55,000 nucleotides of DNA, taken from assembly GCA_905221605.1 (NCBI GenBank), contig CAJNDS010001101.1, forward strand, positions 737,501 through 792,500, written 5' to 3'. The DNA comes from Symbiodinium natans (lineage: Eukaryota > Sar > Dinophyceae > Suessiales > Symbiodiniaceae). Of the stretch, positions 30,165 through 40,508 are shown piece after piece (position 1 is the first letter of the stretch; each line of letters opens with the position of its first letter). The position numbers and the translations under genes are program-made. The notes under the pieces were generated by a model that did no database searches, was not told where the DNA came from, and saw only the letters and a program-made list of their open reading frames with translations.

Positions 30165-30648
30165 TTTCAGATTTAAGGTGTTTTCGGGCCTCAGGCATAC
30201 GGCTCGGGAAATGCGAGTACAGTCGAGGGTCTGGAGTTGAAACTTGGGGTGTTGAGTTGAGGGCCTTGAGTGGAAGGGTTGGGCGCTCCATGGGTTTAAG
30301 GTCTTAGGGCCTTGTATGGCTTGTAGATGTTTGTACGGGCATATCTAGAAGAATTGCGGATGACTGAGGGTCTAGGGCTAAACCCCAAAAGCGGGTTTAG
30401 GGTTTAAGGATATACCGTGATTTTGCAAGCTCCATTCCTACTTGCCCCAACAGTTCCTTGACAATAGGGTACCCTTTTTCTTACTACCCATCTTCAAGAA
30501 TGAACCCCCCAGACAAAAAGTCAATCAGGGCACTACGGGGTGACCAAGATTGCTAATCCGACAGTCCCGGACATTCGAAGCACTGAGCTGAATGGGTGGC
30601 TGGGGTCATCTGGGGCCGAAAGTAACCTCGGAATGAAAGGAGCGTTTT
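30165..30648. other. Unique spacer
   Basis: No open frame of interest, array or complete element was seen. Confidence 0.5.
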
Positions 30649-30649
30649 T

Positions 30650-30722
30650 TTTTGGTTAAAAAGAGGCTCATACGGGAACCTAGACCCTAAAAAAAGGGAA
30701 TCGGGGCCTACTCTGGGTCCAT
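30650..30722. mobile_element. MITE family 5, partial copy
   Basis: TTTTGGTTAAAAAGAGGCTC, ACGGGAACCTAGACCCTAAA and GGGCCTACTCTGGGTCCATG follow the order of the copies at 2147 and 4936. Confidence 0.5.
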
Positions 30723-30744
30723 GTCATGGAGCGACCCTGCGATT

Positions 30745-30860
30745 TAGGGTTTAGGGTTTAGGGGTTTAAGGGGTTAAGGGGTTTAGGGGTTTAGGGGTTT
30801 AGGGGTTTAGGGGTTTGGGGGTTTGGGGGTTTGGAGGTTTAGGGGCTTGGGGGTTTAGGG
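30745..30860 (+). repeat. TTTAGGGG octamer array
   Basis: About thirteen octamers, passing to TTTGGGGG. Confidence 0.93.
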
Positions 30861-30956
30861 CCCATGGGCTTCCGGTGCTTGGGGTCAACAACCCAAGCCA
30901 GGCGCACTCCTCGTTGTGCTCAGCTGGCGGGCAGGACCGGTTCGATGGGATTTTGG

Positions 30957-31145
30957 GTTAGGGTTTAGGGTTTAGGGTTTAGGGTTTAGGGTTTAGGGTT
31001 TAGGGTTTAGGGTTTAGGGTTTAGGGTTTAGGGTTTAGGGTTTAGTTTTAGGGTTTAGGGTTTAGGGTTTAGGGTTTAGGGTTTAGGGTTTAGGGTTTAG
31101 GGTTTAGGGTTTAGGGTTTAGGGTTTAAGGTTCAGGGTTCAGGGC
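30957..31145 (+). repeat. TTTAGGG array, ~26 units
   Basis: One TTTAGTTTTAGGG slip near 31045; it ends in TTCAGGG units. Confidence 0.97.
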
Positions 31146-31640
31146 TTAGGGTTAGGGTTGAGGGCTTCGGATTTCAGGCTTGCCGGTTTAGGGTATTCCA
31201 AAGAATCTGAAAACAAAACAGCACTATACTCTCTGCAGAACCACGGTAAGCATTTGTTTTTATAGCCCCCTGCAGCCACATATAAACCAAGGGACTGTGG
31301 CAGGATTCCACCCTCCACCCTAAACCTTAAGACCTCGAGGTATAGGCCATAAACCAATAGAGCTACAAGCGATGCAGAAACGTTAAATCCTGAACACTAG
31401 GCCTTACACCTGGGCCCTGTAATAGAAGCGATACATCTGGACCTAAACCCTGCCCGGACCCAAAATTCCAGCTTGTTTTTGCTTGGTGCCTAGCTTCATG
31501 CTCAGACAACATGACCCTAAAACCCAAAATCCCCAACCCCCCCCTCCCGAAAAGCAGGACGTCGTTTTTGGGAATGATTCGTGTTAAGCGTGATGGCGCA
31601 TTAATCGTGATGGCGCGTTAATAAGGTTCAAGGTTTAGCT
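31146..31640. other. Unique spacer
   Basis: No recognisable gene. The minus frame 31139-31357 has no domain. A small tandem TGATGGCGCATTAATCG/TGATGGCGCGTTAATAA lies at 31591-31623. Confidence 0.5.
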
Positions 31641-31642
31641 AG

Positions 31643-31730
31643 ACCCTAAACCCAAAACCCAAAACCCAAAACCCTAAACCCTAAACCCCAAACCCCAAAC
31701 CCTAAACCCTAAACCCCAGACCCTACACCC
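31643..31730 (-). repeat. CCCTAAA/CCCAAAA array
   Basis: About twelve mixed units, starting with CCCAAAA. Confidence 0.9.
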
Positions 31731-31857
31731 GGAGCCCAGCCTTTCAGAAGATCCGCTGGGTGGCCGAAGAGCTGCTTCCACAAGGGCCCCGAAACGAAGG
31801 TAAGAAAAGGCACCATCCTGGAGAGACGCACTAGGGATGTCGGGTCTTGTGGGTGAT

Positions 31858-32060
31858 GGTTTAGGGTTTAGGGTTTTAGGGTTTAGGGTTTAAGGTTTAG
31901 GGTTTAGGGTTTAGGGTTTAGGGTTTAGGGTTTAGGGTTTAGGGTTTAGGGTTTAGGGTTTAGGGTTTAGGGTTTAGGGTTTAGGGTTTAGGGTTTAGGG
32001 TTGACTGTTTTGGGTTTAGGGTTTAGGGTTGAAGGATTAGATATTTAGGGTTTAGGTTTA
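31858..32060 (+). repeat. TTTAGGG array, ~24 units
   Basis: Near perfect to 32001, then diverged. Confidence 0.96.
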
Positions 32061-32181
32061 CGATTTAAGGTTCAGGGTGGAGGGCGGTAAGGCTTGGGAG
32101 GGCCCTTGGCGGTCCCGGGCGCCTCGTCTCCCGCCTGTTCCGGTTGTCCCTGAAGACATAGAGGTCCAGGATCTGGCACGA

Positions 32182-32237
32182 TTTAGGGTTTAGGGTTTAG
32201 GGTTTAGGGTTTAGGGTTTAGGGTTTAGGGTTTAGGG
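32182..32237 (+). repeat. TTTAGGG array
   Basis: Eight perfect units, ending a few bases before a MITE. Confidence 0.96.
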
Positions 32238-32244
32238 CAGTCTA

Positions 32245-32395
32245 CTTGAAGGTTCATGGTACTTACTAACCAATTATAACTGGGCTTATAACCCTACTTA
32301 CAATTGGGATAACCCCTATAAGGCCCTTTAGGGGTATTATAAGTAGGGTTATAAGTACAGTTATAATTGGTTAGTAAGTACCATGAACCTTCAAG
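32245..32395. mobile_element. MITE family 1, complete 151-bp copy
   Basis: Same length and almost the same sequence as 15546-15696. The left flank is TA; the right flank is CA, probably a mutated TA. It forms one long hairpin. Confidence 0.9.
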
Positions 32396-32397
32396 CA

Positions 32398-32990
32398 CTA
32401 CTTGCTGTAGAGCCCCCCCCCCCCGCTCCAAAACAATGATGAAAAGGCTACTGATTTTGATTGCAACATAGCGGTTGTTAGTCTTGATTTGTTTAGCAAC
32501 TTGTAGCGATTGCTATATTTGTAGATCAGCATATCGACATCTTCTTGCAACGTATCCTTTGTCCTTCTCTACCCTGAAAACCTCACACCGGGCCTCTTCG
32601 GGAAGGTTTAAAGTGGAAAAGGTCCGAGAGTTTCCGGGGTCGGGGCAAACAATATTGCGTGAGGGGGAGGGGGGTGCGGATTCAGGGGTTTGGGGCTTAG
32701 GTTTTAGGCTTCAAAGTTTTTGGTTTGAGGCTAACTTTAAACCCCCAAACCCTAAACCCCAGACCCTAGACCCCCGACCCTAAGCATCCCTCAGCCCTAA
32801 AAACCCTCACCCCTAGGTTTATAGGGTTTGAGCCCCTAAAGTTGAGCATGGCTGGGGTCAGCCTTCAACCCTAAAGCCTAAGCCCTGGCCCTCCTTCTGG
32901 GGGCGAACTCGTGTCGCGGCTTAAGGAATCCGGGACTGAACTGGGCCTTTCGAGGCTCCCCGCGCGGCAAAACGCCCTCGAACCCAAAAC
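32398..32990. other. Unique spacer
   Basis: A plus-strand frame (32475-32783) is open. Its first half (CLATCSDCYICRSAYRHLL) has clustered Cys, but the second half is telomere-derived. No gene is called. Confidence 0.4.
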
Positions 32991-32999
32991 CCCAGGAGC

Positions 33000-33185
33000 C
33001 CAAACCCTAAGCCGCAAACCCCAAACAGCACACCTAAACTTTGAAACCTGAACGCTAAACCCTACACCCCAAACCCTAAACCCTAAGCTCTAAACACAAA
33101 ACCCTAAGCCCTAAACAGAAAACCCTAAGCCCTAAGCCCTAAACCCTAAACCCTTAGCCCTAAACCCTGAACCCCAGGCCCTAAT
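33000..33185 (-). repeat. CCCTAAA/CCCTAAG array, degenerate
   Basis: About 24 diverged units. Confidence 0.88.
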
Positions 33186-33247
33186 CCTGTCTCAGTGCCG
33201 GGCCCGCATGCCCGCAGGAACCCCCAAGTCATGGAGACGCTCCTGCT

Positions 33248-33370
33248 GGGTTTCAGGGTTTAGGGTTTAGGGTTCAGGGTTCAGGGTTTAGGGTTTTAGG
33301 GTTTTAGGGTTTAGGGCTACGGGTTAAGGTTTCTGGGTTTACATGGTTTAGGGTCTTGGGTTTGGGGCTT
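33248..33370 (+). repeat. TTTAGGG/TTCAGGG array
   Basis: About ten clean units then diverged sequence. Confidence 0.88.
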
Positions 33371-33377
33371 AGGGACA

Positions 33378-33475
33378 CTGAAAACCTGAAGCCCTGAAGC
33401 CCTGAAGCCCTGAAGCCCTGAAGCCCTGAAGCCCTGAAGCCCTGAAGCCCTGAAGCCCTGAAGCCCTGAAACCTT
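33378..33475 (-). repeat. CCCTGAAG octamer array, ~11 units
   Basis: A perfect 8-bp tandem repeat, derived from CCCTGAA by one added G. Confidence 0.96.
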
Positions 33476-33634
33476 AGACCCTAGACCCTAAACGCCGAAC
33501 CCCGAACCCTGAAACCTGATGCCCGAAACACCAACGCATTCACCTTCAAACCCCCCTTGGACCCTGAGTGGGATTCAGGGCCTGGGGCGTGAGGGTTGAC
33601 GGTCTAATCGGGGGTCCTGAAGCCTCAGGTTTAA

Positions 33635-34040
33635 AGCTTAGGGTTTGGTTAGGGTTTAGGGTTTAGGGTTTAGGGTTTAGGGTTAGGGTTTAGGGTTTAG
33701 GGTTTAGGGTTTAGGGTTTAGGGTTTAGGGTTTAGGGTTTAGGGTTTAGGGTTTAGGGTTTAAGGTTTAGGGTTTAGGGGTTAGGGTTTAGGGTTTAGGG
33801 TTAGGGTTTAGGGTTTAGGGTTTAGGGTTTAGGGTTTAGGGTTTAGGGTGTTTAGGGTTTAGGGTTAGGGTTAGGGTTTAGGGTTTAGGGGTTTAGGGTT
33901 TAGGGTTTAGGGTTTAGGGTTTAGGGGTTTGGGGTTTGGGGTTTAGGGTTTAGGGTTTAGGGTTTAGGGTTTAGGGTTTAGGGTTTAGGGTTTAGGGTTT
34001 AGGGTTTAGGGTTTAGGGTTTAGGGTTTAGGGTTGAGTTC
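33635..34040 (+). repeat. TTTAGGG array, ~56 units (longest)
   Basis: About 400 bp with TTAGGG hexamers, TTTAGGGG and TTTGGGG slips scattered through. Confidence 0.98.
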
Positions 34041-34084
34041 GGGTTTAGGGGCTACGGTTTAGATAGGGTTTAGGGGCTAGGGGG

Positions 34085-34206
34085 TTTGGGGTTTGGGGCT
34101 TGGGATTTAGGGTTTAGGGTTTAGGGTTTAGGGTTTAGGGTTTAGGGTTTAGGGTTTAGGGTTTAGGGTTTAGGGTTTAGGGTTTAGGGTTTAGGTTTAG
34201 GGCTTA
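34085..34206 (+). repeat. TTTAGGG array, ~16 units
   Basis: TTTGGGG at the left, pure TTTAGGG afterwards. Confidence 0.97.
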
Positions 34207-34311
34207 TAAAGGATTCAGTGGGGCTTAGGACTTTGGATCCGGGTTTCTGAGTCCGCTGTCATGCCTGACGCCCTCCCCAGACCCCTAGAATCCAGACTTT
34301 AAGCTTTATCA

Positions 34312-34667
34312 AACCCTAAACCCTAAACTCTGAACCCTGAACCCGGAACCCTAAACCCCAAACCCTAAACCCTAAACCCTAAACCCTAAACCCCAAACCG
34401 CAAACCCTAAGACCCTAAGACCCTAAGACCGTAAGACCCTAAGACCCTAAACCCTAAACCCCAAACCCCAAACCGCAAACCCTAAGACCCTAAACCCTAA
34501 ACCCTAAACCCTAAACCCTAAACCCTAAACCCTAAACCTTAAACCCTAAACCCTAAACCCTAAACCCTAATCCCTAAACCCTAAACCCTAAACCCTAAAC
34601 CCTAAACCCTAAACCCTAAACCCTAAACCCTAAACCCTAAACCCTAAACCCTAAACCCTAAACCTCA
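34312..34667 (-). repeat. CCCTAAA array with GACCCTAA block, ~50 units
   Basis: It contains a homogenised GACCCTAA octamer block at 34404-34450, partly repeated at 34485. The right part is near-perfect CCCTAAA. Confidence 0.97.
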
Positions 34668-34787
34668 ACAGCCCCGTTTCCTTTTGTAGGCTCACGGGTG
34701 GAAGGCCGCTTCCCACTGGCCTTTGGCCAGCAACTCGCGGGTGTGGGTGAAACTTTCGCGCAACTGCCGGGAGCGGACCTGAGCCGA

Positions 34788-34883
34788 GGGTTTAGGGCTT
34801 AGGGCTTAGGGCTTAGGGCTTAGGGTTAAGGGCTTAGGGCTTAGGGCTTAGGGCTTCGGGGCGAGGGTTTAGGGTTCAGGGTT
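34788..34883 (+). repeat. CTTAGGG variant array
   Basis: About nine consecutive CTTAGGG units, then diverged units. Confidence 0.93.
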
Positions 34884-35398
34884 TTGAGGAATAGGGTTTG
34901 GAGTTTGGTTTAGGGTTTTGGGCTCCCAAGGTTTGATTACAATGGGTATTGTGTGGCCAAGCGGACAGAAGTATGTTGCATTTAACGGGAAACGAGAATG
35001 GTTTGTACCATGGGTATGTGTGGTCATTGGCATAACAAGCAAAGTAGGGGACACCAGGAATGTCTTTTGACTCCTTGATTAGGCTCAGGGCGCTCACAGT
35101 GCTTACGGTGCGTAGTGCCTGTTTCGGGATTTCGGGGGCTTTGGCGCGTAGAATTTTAAGGGTTCTGAGGATTGTCGTGCTTGGATTTGTTGGGCGTTTG
35201 GGGCTGTAATTCGTGGTCTAGGGGTTTTGCTTTGGTTTCAGGGTGTTTGGAGGTTCCACGTGCTGTTGTGGAAATTCTGATGGTGATCAAGGGTAGTTGT
35301 TCAGGTGAAATGGTTTTGGTAAGGTAGGTCTACGGTTCTAAGACACACACAGGCCTCACTGTGACTCAAAACAAGTCCTTCCATACCCTACATAAACC
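34884..35398. other. Unique spacer
   Basis: Two overlapping minus frames (34869-35097) carry no domain I know. The rest has no coding signal. Confidence 0.45.
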
Positions 35399-35400
35399 CA

Positions 35401-35505
35401 GAGAGTCAATACCCCTCAATTAAGGAATATACCTTAAAATATGAACGGATCCTGAATAAGGTCTAAGGAACAGACCTTAATTAAAGGGGTATTGGGCTCT
35501 TTGGG
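35401..35505. mobile_element. MITE family 2, complete copy
   Basis: Left end GAGAGTCAATACCCCTCAAT then TAAGGAATATACC; right end CCTTAATTAAAGGGG then TATTGGGCTCTTTGGG. The arms are complementary over about 40 bp. Confidence 0.75.
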
Positions 35506-35777
35506 AACTCTGCACAGACTGCTCTCCTAAATTAAGGCCTCTTCTGGAGGTTCACTGCTAGAAGAGTCGCGCATGTTGACAGTGACACCCAAGCGCTAAA
35601 CTCTAACCTATGTAGGAAAGGCTCTGGGTTCATGTAGGGGCGCGCCAGGTCAAGATCGGTCAACACCTGAGGCACCGCAAGGCGTGCGGGAGATTGACTT
35701 CAGATGTCCAGGGTTTTTAAGGGCTGGACTATTGGCTTGTAAGGTTTGGGGTTACAATCCTTGACCCTATAAACCTA

Positions 35778-35928
35778 CTTGAAGGCTCATGGTACTTACT
35801 AACCAAGTATAACTGGGCTTATAACCCTACTTATAATTGGGATAACCCCTATAAGGCCCTTTAGGGGTATTATAAGTAGGGTTATAAGTACAGCTATAAT
35901 GGGTTAGTAAGTACCATGAACCTTCAAG
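35778..35928. mobile_element. MITE family 1, complete 151-bp copy
   Basis: Identical in length and layout to 15546 and 32245, with TA on both sides (35776-35777 and 35929-35930). A few substitutions only (GGCTCATGG, CAGCTATAATGGG). Confidence 0.9.
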
Positions 35929-36276
35929 TAACAGCCCCAAACCTTTGAAAAAGGTGATAGAGCGAAACTTTTAACCCTACAAACCTGAAAGCAAAATCGA
36001 ACTCTGTACTCTCAACCCGAAACCTTGTCTAGCAGCCTCTCTCGAGCCTCCCCCCCCTCCGAAAAAAAAAACTCGGTTTAGGTTTTGGGTATTGGGTCTA
36101 GGGACATTTAGTGTGCTACCAGGTTGCTGGGTCTTCGATGCTCAGCACGCCGTCGGCCGTCCGCAACGGGCGCAGCTGCCGCCGCCCTCGGCGTGGCGAC
36201 ACCTGGAAGTTCAGCTTATCAAGGGTGGGGGCCCTCCGGCTTCACTGGGTTGGCCTTTAAAACACCCTGGAAAATA

Positions 36277-36364
36277 TTTATCTATATATATATATATACA
36301 TATATATATATACACATATATATATATACATATATATATACATATATATATATACATATATATA
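36277..36364. repeat. TA/ACATATAT microsatellite
   Basis: ATATATATACAT units. It interrupts a non-repetitive plus-strand frame (36092-36270) that I cannot identify. Confidence 0.95.
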
Positions 36365-36489
36365 GGGTCCCTCATGAGCCCAAATAAGGAAAATCAAAAA
36401 ATGCCCCGAACTCCAAGCTAGTTTAAGTAGAGCGACAACCCCCTAAACCGGCTCCCGCCCACCCAGTAACGTTAAAAAATGTAAACCAC

Positions 36490-38190
36490 TATGTTCGGAC
36501 ATTCCTTTGTCCATCAGTCGAGAAGCAAAAGGGAAGTTTACATTTCCGTGTCCATCGAGCCTGTCGAGCAACAATGAGCGCCATTTTGTTACGGACATTT
36601 CTGCATTCATCGAGCCCATCACGGAAAAACGCCGACATTTTGTTTCGGGCAAGGTTTGCAAACCCACTTTCGTCGAGTGTATGTCAAGAGAAAACGCCAT
36701 TTTCTTACGGACATGTCTGTGTTCATCGAGCCTGTGAGAGAAGCAAAATCGCCGTTTTGTTGTGGACATCTTTTGTATCCATCGAGCCTATGTCCGAGAA
36801 GGAAAGTCGCGATGTTTTTACGGACATTTCTGGGTCCATCAGCCTACGTCAAGAAGAAACAGCGCCACTGTGTTACTGGCATGTTTTGCAAAACCGCCAC
36901 TTTGTTTCGGACGTTTCTGTGTCCGTCGAGATTGCAAACTATATATCAAAAACAAAAAACCGCCCTTTCGTTACGGACATTTCTGTGTCACTCGAGCATA
37001 TGCCAAAATGAAAATGCGCCTTTTTGTTACGGACATTTCTGCGTCCATCGAGCCTACATCAAGAAGAAAAAAACGCCACGTTGCTAGGGAGATTTCTGTG
37101 TCCGTCGAGCCTATGTCAAAAAAAACTATTTTGTTACGGACACTTCTGTGTCCATCCGGACTACGTCAAGAAGAAAAAAACGCTTTGTGTTAGGGACACT
37201 TCTGTATCCATCGAGCCTATAGAAAAACCCTAAACCCTAAACCCTAAACCCTATTATAAACCCTAAACAAGAAACCCCTTTTGGTTACGAAGATTTCTGT
37301 GTCCATCCAACGAACAGCGCCACTTTGCTACGGGGCCCGTTTTGCACAACGCGCCACTTCGTTGTGAACATTTCTGTGTGCACCGAGCCCATGTCGAAAA
37401 GCAAAAGCGCCATTTTGTAATGGACATTTCTGTGTCCATAGCGCCTATGTCAAGAATGAAAAACAACGCCATCTTGTTACGGGCGTGTGTTGCAAAACCG
37501 CAATTTGTTACGGACATTTCTGTGTCCATCGAGCCTACGTCACGCAGAAAGCGCCACTTTGTTGGGGACATGTCTGTGTCCATTGAGCCCATGTCAAGAA
37601 GAAAAAGCGCCTTTTCTGCGCACATTTCCGTGTCCATCGAGCCTATGTCAAGATAAAAAGCCCTTTTGTTTCGGACATTTCTGGGTCCATCGAGACTGTG
37701 TCAAGAAGAATCAGTCCCACTTTGTTACGGGCATGCTTTGCAAAAGCGACACTTTATGACCGAGATCTCTGCGTCCATCGAACCTATCACGGAAAAAATC
37801 CGCCATTTTTGTTCCGGGCATGCTTTGCAAAACCGCCACTTTCGTCGAGCATATCAAGAAAAACGCCATTCTGTTACGGACATTTCTGTGTCCATCGAGG
37901 CTATGTTTGAGAAGACAAACCGCCATTTTGTTAGGGGCATGTTTTGCAAAACCGCCACTTTGTTACGGACATTTCTGTGTCCATCGAGCCTACGTCGAGA
38001 GTCAAGATACAACGCCATTTTGTTACGGACACTTCTGTGTCCATCGAGCCCGTGTCAAGAAGAACAAACGCCATTTCGTTACGGACATGTCCGCGTCTAC
38101 CGCGCCTATGTCAAGAAAAAAAGATATTTCTGTCTCCATCGAGCCTACGTCAAGAAGGAGCAGCGCCACTTTCTCACGGGGATTTCAGGG
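36490..38190 (+). repeat. Composite dyad array: ~25 A units (55 bp) and 7 B units (32 bp)
   Basis: The A unit is built on GGACATTTCTGTGTCC (stem GGACA/TGTCC, 6-nt loop) then ATCGAGCCTATGTCAAGAAG, an A-rich stretch and CGCCATTTTGTTAC. The B unit is GGGCATGTTTTGCAAAAC (palindrome GTTTTGCAAAAC) then CGCCACTTTGTTAC. B units start near 36646, 36877, 37332, 37481, 37729, 37816 and 37935. A and B share the CGCCAxTTTGTTAC linker. A units vary from about 50 to 66 bp. The A consensus has no stop codon in any forward frame, so 90-184 codon frames appear in all three plus frames. I regard these as by-products unless transcription is shown. Confidence 0.9.
37225..37268 (-). repeat. CCCTAAA insertion inside one A unit of the dyad array
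   Basis: Five CCCTAAA units with an ATTATAAA interruption sit between the 'GAGCCTATAGAAAA' part and the 'AAGAAACCCCTTTTGGTTAC' part of a single A unit. Confidence 0.9.
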
Positions 38191-38199
38191 GCTTTGAAG

Positions 38200-38920
38200 C
38201 TTTGGGGTCTGTCGGGGTAGGGCCTTGGGCTTAGGGGTCATCGGTTTTAAGGGCTAGGGAAAGTTTAGGGTTTGAGGTCTAGGGAGTTCAAGGACTTGGT
38301 TTTGAAGGGATTTTGGGGCTTGAGGGTGTTCACGGGACTTGGGGGATTGAATATCGGGGCCTGAATAATTCGAAAAGGGCTTTGGGGAGTATTGTAATTA
38401 TGTAGGGACCATGAGGGGATACTAGTAGTAAGTGTTCCGACCCCTCATAGTAAGTGCTTTGGGGTTGAGGGTTCAGGGGATTTGGGATTCAAAGGGCTTA
38501 GTGGATTAAGGGTATGCTCCTTCTTTGGGCCGTGTCCTCACACGGCCGCTCGAAGAAAACTGCGATTTTGAGAACTGGTCGAATAAGTGTAAACTTCTGG
38601 GATTCAAAGTTGGCCCTTAGGTCTCTAAACCCTAAAAACCTACTACGCGTTGTAGGAGTTTACGGGGTGTGGCTTAGGGGCCACATTTGGTTTACGTGAA
38701 CTAAACCCATGGCTACACGCACCTGCTCAGAGTCCCAGTCGAAGACGTCCTCGGATATGCGCAGGAGCATGTCGCTGAGCTGCCGACGCTAACATCCACC
38801 GTAACCCAGCCTATCTATTTAGAAAGGGAATAGAAACTGCAGGGGACCACATTGGCGGTACAGCAGCTACTGTTTGGCCACTAACGAAAGCCCTAAACCT
38901 TACAACCTGGCGTCGATATC
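38200..38920. other. Unique spacer
   Basis: G-rich diverged sequence at 38200-38500, then mixed sequence. No gene or element was recognised. Confidence 0.5.
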
Positions 38921-38924
38921 TACC

Positions 38925-39036
38925 GGTTGGGATGTTCGCCCTTCTACTAACAGTCCTTCATAGGGATTATAGTAACCCCCCATGATCATCCCCATTCATT
39001 AAGGACTGCTAGTTTTACGGGGGAACATCCCAACCC
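38925..39036. mobile_element. MITE family 3, complete copy
   Basis: Left end GGTTGGGATGTTCGCCCTT, right end TTTTACGGGGGAACATCCCA then ACCC. Inner parts are also complementary (AACAGTCCTT... and AAGGACTGCT). Other copies or ends lie at 40536-40635, 22984-23003, 22806 and 14584. Confidence 0.75.
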
Positions 39037-39144
39037 AAACCCTAAACCCTAAACCCTAAACCCAAACCCTAAACCCTAAACCCTAATCCCTAAACCCTAA
39101 ACCCTAAACCCTAAACCCTAAACCCTAAACCCTAAACCCTAAAC
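39037..39144 (-). repeat. CCCTAAA array, ~15 units
   Basis: It abuts the right end of the family 3 MITE directly. Confidence 0.96.
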
Positions 39145-39541
39145 AAGAAGCTACGGGCTTTGCCCACGAAGCGTCTGCGTAGAACTGGAAGATGCCCCGC
39201 ACGAGGCGCGACAGGTCTTCCTTGCCGGTTCTTGGCAGAAAAAAAAGCGCCCAAGGTTCCTTTAAAGGACTATGTTTAGGGTTGAAAGGTTCGGGTGCGC
39301 CTCAACCATCTGTTTGGGGTTTAGGGCTTTGGAAACCCTAAACCCTAGACCCTAAACCCTAAACCCTGAACCCTAAACCTTTGGGATCAAGGTTTCGAGT
39401 TGAAGGTTTAGGGAGATAAAAGCAAAAAGCCCAAGTTAGCCCCACACAGAAAGCTGGCAAGCTTCATCGGTCACCATGTCCCTCTGCCGCAGATCAGCGA
39501 CATGCGATGAAGGGATGTGCTCCGAAACCTATTGGAAGATC

Positions 39542-39640
39542 GGGGTTTAGGGTTTAGGGTTTAGGTGGTTTAGGGTTTAGGGTTGGGGGTTTAGGGTTTA
39601 AGGTTGAGGGTTTGGGTTTAGGGTTTGGGATTTAGGGTAG
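39542..39640 (+). repeat. TTTAGGG array, degenerate
   Basis: About twelve mixed units. Confidence 0.88.
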
Positions 39641-39799
39641 ACTTGAAAGTTTAGAGATTGAAGCTAGCAGTTTGGAGCTGAGAATTGAGAGTTTAGGGTT
39701 TCTGAGTATGGGCTTCTAGAAGTTTTAAGGTTGTTTAGAAGGACCTCTTGGGAGCATCATGGAAGCATAAGTTGAGGAATGTTGAGGATAAGTAGGAGG

Positions 39800-39901
39800 G
39801 GTTTAGGGTTTAGGGTTTAGGGTTTAGGGTTTAGGGTTTAGGGTTTAGGGTTTAGGGTTTAGGGTTTAGGGTTTAGGGTTTAGGGTTTAGGGTTTAGGGT
39901 T
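39800..39901 (+). repeat. TTTAGGG array, ~14 units
   Basis: Perfect heptamers. Confidence 0.97.
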
Positions 39902-39991
39902 ATATACTGGGTTTCAGTTTTTTTGGGACCTGTTTAGGGTTTCGGGTTAGGGTAAGATCAACCGCCTCAAGGTTCCCAAATCATACTATGG

Positions 39992-40092
39992 ATCCCTAAA
40001 CCCTAAACCCTAAACCCTAAACCCTAAACCCTACACCCTAAACTCTAAACCCTAAACCCTAAACCCTAAACCCTAAACCCTAAACCCTAAAC
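39992..40092 (-). repeat. CCCTAAA array, ~14 units
   Basis: Two variant units in the middle. A family 2 MITE right end (TAGTTAAGTGGTATCGGGCT) follows at 40106. Confidence 0.96.
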
Positions 40093-40508
40093 ACATTACT
40101 GTATGTCCCTAGTTAAGTGGTATCGGGCTCCTTGTGTTTGGGTTTACGCTGCCGGGGCTGACGGATGCTGACGGTTTGGGCTTTCACGACCCGTTTCGGG
40201 TAGGAGGCTTCGGGGTTTCCAGGACAAACTTAAGGTTTTAGGGCTTAGGGTTTAAGGTTTCGGGTTAAGCTTCAGGCAGTGTGCTATGTAGGTTTTGCAG
40301 GTTGAAAGGTCTAAGGATATATTACGGGCCCAATGTCAGATTCGGCGTTGGGGTCGAAGGGTATAATTAGTAGATAGGCGCCTCTAGAACAAGGCCCGCT
40401 GCCGGTGGCTCCAAGCACTGCGCTGCAAAGATCGCCATGCACGCGAAGCCCAAGCCAGACGGAAAGCCATGCTGCTGCCCGTAAAGGCCGCGCCTCCAAG
40501 CCCCAAGC

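Noticed and set aside
36490-38190. CRISPR-like array (repeated dyads with spacers)
   Set aside because: The intervals between dyads are conserved from unit to unit, unit length varies, and the context is eukaryotic. It is a satellite-type array.
36574-38220. Repeat proteins encoded by the dyad array (frames of 90-184 codons)
   Set aside because: All three forward frames and parts of the minus strand are open at once because the unit lacks stops. No frame is favoured.
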